Positions 6,755 through 11,894 of a DNA stretch of 14,064 nt are shown here, piece by piece. The stretch is from Actinomycetota bacterium (GTDB lineage: Bacteria > Actinomycetota > Acidimicrobiia > Acidimicrobiales > Acidimicrobiaceae). The translations under genes were made by a program, and so were the position numbers. The first letter of the stretch is position 1; each line of letters begins with the position of its first letter. The stretch spans positions 1-14,064 of the forward strand of contig SIRY01000042.1 of assembly GCA_004366215.1 (NCBI GenBank), written 5' to 3'. The notes under the pieces were generated by a model that was given only the letters and a program-made list of their open reading frames with translations, did no database searches and was not told the origin of the DNA.

Positions 6755-7296
6755 GGCTGCTCCCGGTACGTGGCGATGAAGGGCAGGTTTCGGTACCGCT
6801 CAGCGACATCGAGTCCGTAGCCGATCACGAAGACGGGCGGAATGTCGAAACCAACGTAGGCGATCGGCAGGTCGCCGCGGCCGTCGTCAGGCTTTCGCAA
6901 GAGCGCACACACCGCGAGCGATGCCGGACCTCGCGAGGCGAGGTTGGTCAAGAGGTACCGTAGCGTCAGACCGCTCTCGACGATGTCCTCAACGACGATG
7001 ACGTCTCGGCCCTCGAGCTCGACGTCGAGGTCTTTGATGATCCGCACCACCCCCGAGGTGCGCGTCGCGCTACCGTAGGAGGACACGGCCATGAAGTCGA
7101 CGCTCACCGGCAGCTCGATCGCGCGGGCGAGGTCGGCCATGAAGACGAAGGCGCCCTTGAGGACACCGACGAGGAACGGCGCGCGGCCCTCGTAGTCCTT
7201 CGTGATCGCCCGGCCGAGCTCTCGGACGCGATCGCTGAGCGCATCGGCGGTGATGAGCACCTCGCCGATGTGCGGATCGTCGAGGAACCACGTCAC
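6751..7296 (-). CDS. hpt: hypoxanthine(-guanine) phosphoribosyltransferase
   Basis: Salvages hypoxanthine and/or guanine with PRPP to IMP/GMP. The 181-residue product has the expected length and motifs: GVLKGAFVFMADL (44-56), the flexible-loop SSYGS (72-76), the PRPP motif VVEDIVESGLTL (101-112), and the purine-site YVGFDIPPVFVIGYGLD near the C-terminus. The residue corresponding to the general-base Asp of the PRPP motif (EDxxD) is Glu107. The start is GTG 7296, preceded by GGAGGGAGG at 7302-7310. It lies 18 bp after tilS, a pairing common in bacteria, and its TGA overlaps the folE ATG. It would supply purine nucleotides close to the GTP-using folE, but the functional link is only inferred. 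Confidence 0.94.
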   Translation of the reverse strand: MTWFLDDPHIGEVLITADALSDRVRELGRAITKDYEGRAPFLVGVLKGAFVFMADLARAIELPVSVDFMAVSSYGSATRTSGVVRIIKDLDVELEGRDVIVVEDIVESGLTLRYLLTNLASRGPASLAVCALLRKPDDGRGDLPIAYVGFDIPPVFVIGYGLDVAERYRNLPFIATYREQP

Positions 7297-7301
7297 GGGC
7301 G

Positions 7302-7310
7302 CCTCCCTCC
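7302..7310 (-). promoter_or_regulatory. ribosome binding site of hpt
   Basis: Reads GGAGGGAGG on the minus strand, five bases before GTG 7296. It supports the GTG start and is the strongest initiation site at the head of the hpt-folE-folP-folB-folK overlap chain, where several downstream genes lack good sites of their own. Confidence 0.65.
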
Positions 7311-7314
7311 CGAC

Positions 7315-8220
7315 TCAGAGCCCGAGACGGGCGATCTCCTGGCCCTTTGAGCTTAGGACGAGCCAGCTCTTGACCCGACGCACGCAGAGCGCCCCAGGGA
7401 GGACGTGCGCTCCTCGCGTCCCGCGGGCTACCTCGACGAGCGCGCGCCGGTGCGCCTGAGAGAGCCGAAGTCCAGTGACGGACTCGACCCACTCGGCAAG
7501 GGCGAGGGTCATCGGCGCAACCTCAGGGTTCGCGGCGAAGATCGACGCAGCCTCTCGAGCGTGCTCAGCCGCGCGAGCGAGGAGCGGCACGACGTCGCGG
7601 TGCGCGATCGCGCTGGCCAGCGGTAGCAGCTCGCGCCTCACGCGCACGCGAACGAACCGCGCGTCGTCGTTCATCGGATCTCGCAGCGGTACGAGTCCGG
7701 CCGCCCGCACCACGGCTACGAGCTCCGCCCGTCGCAGCGCGAGCGCAGGGTGGCGCGGACCAGGCTCCATCGCTCCGATTCCGACGAGTCCCGCGCCTCG
7801 CAGCAGGTTGATGAGGACGGTCTCGGCCTGGTCGTCCATCGTGTGCGCCGTCGCCGCCCCCTCGAGAGCTCGGAGTCGAGCTCGACGAGCGCGCGCCTCG
7901 AAGTTCGGCCCTTGGCGCACGACGACGCGCCGCTCGACGACGCTGATCCCAAAGCGCCAGAGCATGGACGCGAGGAGCGAGCCTTCGGCGGCCGACTCCG
8001 GACGCGCACCGTGGTCGACGTGGATAGCGACGACGCGGTACCCCAGCGCGGCGAAGAGCACGCTCAGCCCGAGCGAGTCCGCTCCTCCCGAGACGCCAAG
8101 CCGTACCGTCGTGGCGCCTGGCTGGACGAGCCGTCGTGCGAGCGAACCAAGCTCCACACCCGCACGCCGCACCGCGGCGGCGAGCTCACCTGCCCACCTA
8201 GGCGGACGCAGCACGCACAC
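7315..8220 (-). CDS. tilS: tRNA(Ile)-lysidine synthase
   Basis: Adds lysine to C34 of the CAU-anticodon tRNA-Ile, switching it from Met to Ile decoding. The product (about 301 residues from GTG 8220) has the N-type ATP pyrophosphatase loop GVSGGADSLGLS (42-53), HVDHGARPES (67-76), HTMDDQAETVLINLLRGAGL (126-145), and a later RDPMNDD...RVRVRRELLP segment typical of TilS. The C-terminal part is short and lacks the long extra domain of E. coli TilS. The frame is open up to 8451, but that extension lies inside the metallopeptidase gene. Possible starts are ATG 8244, GTG 8220 (GGTGG 7 bases upstream, chosen) and GTG 8214. It overlaps the upstream gene by about 20 bp. Confidence 0.9.
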   Translation of the reverse strand: MCVLRPPRWAGELAAAVRRAGVELGSLARRLVQPGATTVRLGVSGGADSLGLSVLFAALGYRVVAIHVDHGARPESAAEGSLLASMLWRFGISVVERRVVVRQGPNFEARARRARLRALEGAATAHTMDDQAETVLINLLRGAGLVGIGAMEPGPRHPALALRRAELVAVVRAAGLVPLRDPMNDDARFVRVRVRRELLPLASAIAHRDVVPLLARAAEHAREAASIFAANPEVAPMTLALAEWVESVTGLRLSQAHRRALVEVARGTRGAHVLPGALCVRRVKSWLVLSSKGQEIARLGL

Positions 8221-9190
8221 GCGCGAGCCACCGCGTGGGGTCATCGAGTTCGTCGAGCGTCGGTAGCGACGCCGGATCTGCAAAGACCTCGCGCGAGGCA
8301 CCGGGGTCCTCGCGCTCGATCGCCTCGAAGAACGCACGACCGCGCTCGTACTGACGAACTTTCTGGTCGAAGCCGAGGATTCGAGCGACGAGGCGCGCAA
8401 GTCCACGAGCACGCCGGCGCTGGTCGACGACGCGCGCGAGGTCGTCATCACCCGGCACCACCCCCGCTGGCAAGGTGCGCATCACCCAGTCAGCGTGGCC
8501 CTCGACCACGCTCATCACCGCGCTCACTTTGGCGAGGGCCTCTGCCGCCCGCTCCGGCAGCACGAGCTCGAGCGGTCCGAACTCTCCCCGGCGTTGGTCG
8601 TCACCGAGCGAGCGCAGGAGCGCCATGAGAGCATCGACCGGCGTCGCTGGACGAGCGCGGAGGATCTCAGCCATAGCGCCATAGAGCAGCTCGAGCAGCC
8701 ACGGGGCGCTGTAGAACTGGGCGCGGTGGGTCAGCTCATGGGCGAGCACCCACCGCGCGACGACGTCGTAGGGTGCACCAGCCGCCTCCGCAAGCCGCGC
8801 CACGTTCTGACCGACGAGCACGAGGAGTGGCTCTTCGTCCGGACCGCCAGGGAGGTACTGCCCGAGCACTCGCGGGCAGAGCGCAGCGAGCACCGCTCCA
8901 AGGAGTGCTCCGCTCAGCTCCGCAGCACCGGCGGGTACCCCCTCTGGGTACAGCCGTTCGAGGAGCGCCGCGTAGGAGCGGGCGTTGCGCTCCGCCCACG
9001 AGCGACGAGACAGGTTGGCAAACGACAGCGAGCTGTGGCCGACGTCAAGCCCGCTCTGGGACGCAACCACCGGAACGACCTCGTTGACGAGGTCGACGAG
9101 GTCGAGCGGGGTTGGCGGCGTCTCCGGCACGAGTCCACGAACGGTCAGCGCCGCCACCGTCGCTGAGACCGGGCTCACCACCTCGGCCAC
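8198..9190 (-). CDS. zinc-dependent metallopeptidase of the DUF2342 / 'F420 biosynthesis-associated' family
   Basis: A putative zincin. The product (330 residues from GTG 9190) carries HELTH (151-155), the HExxH zinc site and general base, with EGHAD (230-234) about 75 residues later supplying the likely third ligand. A conserved C-terminal block, GFDQKVRQYERGRAFFEAI (273-291), is typical of an actinobacterial family often found beside tilS. There is no signal peptide or membrane segment, so it is probably cytoplasmic; its substrate is unknown. The open frame extends to 9409, but that part overlaps the zinc-knuckle gene and is a shadow. TTG 9199, GTG 9190, 9181 and 9178 are all possible starts. 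It lies 10 bp after the zinc-knuckle gene and overlaps tilS. Despite the family nickname, nothing here ties it to F420. Confidence 0.85.
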   Translation of the reverse strand: MAEVVSPVSATVAALTVRGLVPETPPTPLDLVDLVNEVVPVVASQSGLDVGHSSLSFANLSRRSWAERNARSYAALLERLYPEGVPAGAAELSGALLGAVLAALCPRVLGQYLPGGPDEEPLLVLVGQNVARLAEAAGAPYDVVARWVLAHELTHRAQFYSAPWLLELLYGAMAEILRARPATPVDALMALLRSLGDDQRRGEFGPLELVLPERAAEALAKVSAVMSVVEGHADWVMRTLPAGVVPGDDDLARVVDQRRRARGLARLVARILGFDQKVRQYERGRAFFEAIEREDPGASREVFADPASLPTLDELDDPTRWLARVRAASA

Positions 9191-9200
9191 CCCGGGCAAG

Positions 9201-9398
9201 TCAGGCGACCCGACTCCGTCCCCTCGTCCGCGCCGCGCCGAGTGGCTGGTGCGCGTAGCAGTACTTCGACTTGTTGTAGATCGACAGCTTCGTCGAGCAC
9301 CCTGGCTCCTTGCACACGCGTCCTCGCTGGTACGTCCGCGGTGCTCTGCCTGTTGCCAGGGGTTGTGCAACGATCGAATCTTCCCCTCGGCCCACCAT
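9201..9398 (-). CDS. small zinc-knuckle protein (65 aa), unknown function
   Basis: A 65-residue basic protein with a compact C-x4-C-x12-C-x2-H motif: Cys29, Cys34, Cys47 and His50, within VCKEPGCSTKLS and KYCYAHQP. The spacing suggests one structural zinc site. The central block CxxPGCxTxLSxYNxxxxCxxH resembles short conserved hypothetical proteins I have seen in actinobacteria, but I cannot name a family. Both flanks are low-complexity, rich in Arg and Gly, and possibly nucleic-acid binding. Start ATG 9398 (or GTG 9395, better spaced from a CAGG). It lies between the anti-sigma factor (29 bp gap) and the metallopeptidase (10 bp gap). A shadow of the metallopeptidase frame covers it, so gene finders may miss it; the paired Cys/His residues argue that this frame is real. 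Confidence 0.7.
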   Translation of the reverse strand: MVGRGEDSIVAQPLATGRAPRTYQRGRVCKEPGCSTKLSIYNKSKYCYAHQPLGAARTRGRSRVA

Positions 9399-9427
9399 GA
9401 CCTGAGCAACCCACGATGCCCCCCGCC

Positions 9428-9757
9428 CTATTCCGCCGCGCCCTCGTTCGAGCGCTGTCGGTCCTTCGCCGCCTCGTTGCGCAGCGCCTCCGCGAGCCGC
9501 GCGAGGAGGTGCTCTGGCACCCGAATACGGGATCGCTCGCTGATGACCGTGCGAAGCTCTGCCTCGAACTCGAACGCCTCGAGGCAGGAGCCGCAGTGGT
9601 CGAGGTGCTGGCGGACCGCTGCTCGGCGCTCATCGGTCAGCTCACCGTCGAGGTACACGTAGAGCTGACCGATCACCTCGCGACACTCAGGCGTCGAGGG
9701 GCCGCGAGGATCAGGCTCGATGTCATAGTCCCGATGGTCTGCACCAGCACCACTCAT
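9428..9757 (-). CDS. RsrA-like zinc anti-sigma factor (ZAS family)
   Basis: Binds and silences the sigma factor encoded just upstream; in the family, thiol oxidation releases zinc and frees sigma. The 109-residue product has Cys25, His51, Cys55 and Cys58 (HLDHCGSC). These reproduce exactly the spacing of Cys11/His37/Cys41/Cys44 in Streptomyces RsrA, the core redox/zinc residues. The helix LYVYLDGELTDERRAAVRQHL (32-52) fits the sigma-binding fold. It lacks RsrA's extra C-terminal Cys pair. The start is ATG 9757, 4 bp after the sigma gene stop, with its Shine-Dalgarno (TGAGG) overlapping that stop; a longer start at 9799 would overlap the sigma gene. No membrane segment is present, so the protein is soluble. 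Confidence 0.9.
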   Translation of the reverse strand: MSGAGADHRDYDIEPDPRGPSTPECREVIGQLYVYLDGELTDERRAAVRQHLDHCGSCLEAFEFEAELRTVISERSRIRVPEHLLARLAEALRNEAAKDRQRSNEGAAE

Positions 9758-9761
9758 GGCC

Positions 9762-10337
9762 TCACGCACCCGTCTCTGTCGCCCGATCAGCTCGGGCAAG
9801 TCGCTTCTGCAACAACGCTCGCTGCAACGCGCGCCTTCCCCGATGCAGCCGACTCATGACCGTGCCGAGCGGCACGCCCATGATCTCGGCGATCTCGCGG
9901 TAGCTAAAACCCTCGACGTCTGCCAGGATGACCGCCAGCCGAAACTGCTCTGGCAGCGCGTCGAGCGCCGCGGTCACGTCGGCGTCCGTGAACGAGTCCA
10001 GCACTTCCTCCTCGGCGCTGCGTCCCGCCAAGGCCGCCTCAAGACCGCCGAGGCGTCGGTACAGGTAGAGGTCCTCCACCTCCTCAAGGTCCGTCTCGTC
10101 CGGTCGCCGCCGTCTCGCACGGTAGGTGTTGATGTAGGTGTTCGTCAGGATCCGATAGAGCCACGCCTTGAGGTTGGTCCCGTCCTCGAAGGTGTCAAAT
10201 GCCCGGTAGGCCTTGAGAAACGTCTCTTGGACGAGGTCCTCAGCGTCAGCGGGGTTGTGCGCCATCCGCAACGCCGCCGAGTAGAGATTGTCGGCGAACG
10301 GGAGCGCGAGCTCCTCGAAGCGCTCTCGATCAGCCAC
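9762..10337 (-). CDS. ECF RNA polymerase sigma factor, SigR/SigH type
   Basis: Directs RNA polymerase to oxidative/thiol-stress promoters in its family. The 191-residue product has region 2 with [17 protein letters not shown] (31-47), the family-specific [18 protein letters not shown] (53-70) very close to SigR/SigH, a linker, and region 4 (about 120-172) with [12 protein letters not shown] and a helix-turn-helix [29 protein letters not shown]. The frame opens at TTG 10352, but GTG 10337 is chosen because GGGAGG lies 4 bases upstream. It begins 22 bp after tRNA-Thr and is followed at 4 bp by its anti-sigma gene. I looked for a GGAAT-N18-GTT autoregulatory promoter in the 160 bases upstream and did not find one. 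Confidence 0.93.
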   Translation of the reverse strand: MADRERFEELALPFADNLYSAALRMAHNPADAEDLVQETFLKAYRAFDTFEDGTNLKAWLYRILTNTYINTYRARRRRPDETDLEEVEDLYLYRRLGGLEAALAGRSAEEEVLDSFTDADVTAALDALPEQFRLAVILADVEGFSYREIAEIMGVPLGTVMSRLHRGRRALQRALLQKRLARADRATETGA

Positions 10338-10341
10338 GACG

Positions 10342-10347
10342 CCTCCC
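10342..10347 (-). promoter_or_regulatory. ribosome binding site of the sigma factor gene
   Basis: Reads GGGAGG on the minus strand, four bases before GTG 10337. It selects this GTG over the upstream TTG at 10352. It lies only about 13 bases past the tRNA 3' end, so tRNA processing would leave a very short 5' leader on the sigma mRNA. Confidence 0.6.
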
Positions 10348-10359
10348 GTCAATCGCGCG

Positions 10360-10432
10360 AGCCCGGGAGGGGACTCGAACCCCTGACCTGCTCATTACGA
10401 GTGAGCTGCTCTGCCGACTGAGCTACCCGGGC
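10360..10432 (-). tRNA. tRNA-Thr, anticodon CGT
   Basis: On the minus strand all arms fold. A 7-bp acceptor stem GCCCGGG pairs with CCCGGGC, the D stem is GCTC/GAGC, and the anticodon stem GCTCA/TGAGC encloses loop CTCGTAA with anticodon CGT (reads ACG, Thr). The variable loop has five bases, and the T stem AGGGG/CCCCT encloses loop TTCGAGT. The discriminator base is T and CCA is not encoded. It sits between holB (18 bp away) and the sigma gene (22 bp), on the same strand as both, with no terminator on either side, so it is probably cut out of a longer transcript. Confidence 0.97.
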
Positions 10433-10450
10433 GTCAGGGCACCAGTGTAG

Positions 10451-11308
10451 CTAACCGACGTTGGTGACGAGCTCGGCGAGCACGAGCGGCACCGACACAC
10501 GCCGAGCCAGCGACCGGCTCGCCCTCGACGCCGCGCGTCCCCACCGAAGCTCCGTCGCGTGGGCTCGCACGAGCACCGCGAGTCCGAGCCGCACGAGCAC
10601 CTCCTGCTGACCGAGTGGCACCGTCGAGGGGGGTCGTAGCCGCGCAGCAACGAGGGAGGGCCGCTCACGCTCGAGCAGCGTCGGCAGGCACCGCCAACCC
10701 TCGAGCCATCCGCGAGGATCTTCGAGGGCTTCGAGGGCCCTGAGGAGCTCGAGGTCGCTCGGCACGAGCTCGCTGAGCGGATCGCCGAGCTCGACGCCAC
10801 GGGCCGTGAGCACCTCGGTGACCTCAGCCGCAGGGGGCGCCTCGACCGGCACCCGCACGCACCGCGACACGAGCGCAGCGAGCTCGGTCGGGACGGCGCT
10901 GCCGGCGAGGAGCCACCGACCTCGGTCGCTCGGCTCCTCGATCGCCTTGAGGACGATCGGCGCGACGCTCGCGACGCGCTCAACCCCTACGAGTCCAGCC
11001 ACCCTCCACCGCTCAGCGCTGTGTCGAGCGTGCTCAACGAGACCCCGGATGTCCTCGACGCTCGGCGTCGAGGAGAGGATGCGGACCTCTGGGTGCGCGC
11101 CCTCCTCGATCGCCTTGCACGCGCCGCAGACACCACACCCTCCATCGGGACACACGAGGTGCTGAGCCCCGAGGACGACAAGCTCCTCGAGGCCGCTGCC
11201 TCGTGGACCGAGGAGGACGAGCGCTGTGGGCGAGCTGTCGAGCGCGCGCCAGAGCCGGGCAAGCGTCGCCGGCCGATAGCGCTCGAGACGCTCACGCGCG
11301 TTCGACAC
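10451..11308 (-). CDS. holB: DNA polymerase III subunit delta' (clamp-loader)
   Basis: Part of the clamp loader that places the sliding clamp on DNA. The 285-residue product has an AAA+ fold with a degenerate P-loop GPRGSGLEE (34-42), in which the Lys is lost, as usual for delta'. It also has the four-Cys zinc module Cys53, Cys58, Cys61, Cys64 and the SRC motif in ALVSRCVRVPVEA, whose Arg acts as arginine finger. The dead P-loop separates it from DnaX (tau/gamma). The start is GTG 11308 with TGGAGG 6 bases upstream; it overlaps the end of tmk by 17 bp. The tmk-holB pairing is widespread. The C-terminal collar region is poorly conserved. Confidence 0.9.
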   Translation of the reverse strand: MSNARERLERYRPATLARLWRALDSSPTALVLLGPRGSGLEELVVLGAQHLVCPDGGCGVCGACKAIEEGAHPEVRILSSTPSVEDIRGLVEHARHSAERWRVAGLVGVERVASVAPIVLKAIEEPSDRGRWLLAGSAVPTELAALVSRCVRVPVEAPPAAEVTEVLTARGVELGDPLSELVPSDLELLRALEALEDPRGWLEGWRCLPTLLERERPSLVAARLRPPSTVPLGQQEVLVRLGLAVLVRAHATELRWGRAASRASRSLARRVSVPLVLAELVTNVG

Positions 11309-11894
11309 CGAGCGCCTCCAGTCGCTCGTCGATCATCGCGCCGATCGCCGATGCGAGCGCATCTTCGTCACCGCTCGCGTCGACGAGCCACCACCCCTCT
11401 CGGGGGGCGAGGAGCCGGTAGCGGTCGCGGACGGCGCGCCACCGTTCGAGTCCGGCGCCTTCGAACCGATCACCTGCATCGAGCCCGAGCGGCTCGTCAC
11501 GATCGAGCACGATGACGACGTCAGCGGGTGGCGCACCGACGAGCGCCTCGAGAGCCCAGATCGCTGCCTCGCCGACCTGCTCACCCTGGTACACGAGGGT
11601 CGAGGGCTGGTAGCGATCCAGGAGCACCACGCGACCAGCGGCGAGTGCCGGGACGACGATCGCGTCGACGAGCTCGGCTCGGGCCGCACAGAAGGTCAGT
11701 ACCTCCGCCCACGGCGCCATCGCCTCGTGCACGACCACGCCGCGCAGCGCCTCAGCCACCGGCGTGCCGCCCGGATCGCGTCCGCAGACGACCCGGTAAC
11801 CTCGTCTCCCGAGGTACGCCGCGGCGTGCGCGAGCTGCGTCGACTTGCCGACCTTGTCGGCTCCCTCGAGCACGACGAGGCCCCCGCGACTCAC
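11292..11894 (-). CDS. tmk: thymidylate kinase
   Basis: Phosphorylates dTMP to dTDP for DNA synthesis. The 200-residue product has P-loop EGADKVGKST (10-19), the DPGGT segment (39-43, usually EPGGT), LLDRYQPSTLVYQG (91-104, the DRY/H motif at the dTMP site), and VIVLDRDEP before the lid. Lys14 replaces the Gly typical of the E. coli P-loop and resembles the Arg of the eukaryotic-type loop, while the lid (about 141-153) is short and Arg-poor. Start GTG 11894 overlaps the topA stop as GTGA; its 3' end overlaps holB by 17 bp. Confidence 0.92.
   Translation of the reverse strand: MSRGGLVVLEGADKVGKSTQLAHAAAYLGRRGYRVVCGRDPGGTPVAEALRGVVVHEAMAPWAEVLTFCAARAELVDAIVVPALAAGRVVLLDRYQPSTLVYQGEQVGEAAIWALEALVGAPPADVVIVLDRDEPLGLDAGDRFEGAGLERWRAVRDRYRLLAPREGWWLVDASGDEDALASAIGAMIDERLEALGVERA

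Noticed and set aside
8221..8451. N-terminal extension of tilS up to 8451
   Set aside because: Ser/Arg-rich and entirely within the metallopeptidase gene; TilS proteins start about 20-45 residues before the SGGxDS loop.
10338..10500. Possible SigR-type autoregulatory promoter (GGAAT-N18-GTT) upstream of the sigma gene
   Set aside because: The minus strand here has no such pair at the right spacing; a more distant or divergent promoter cannot be excluded.
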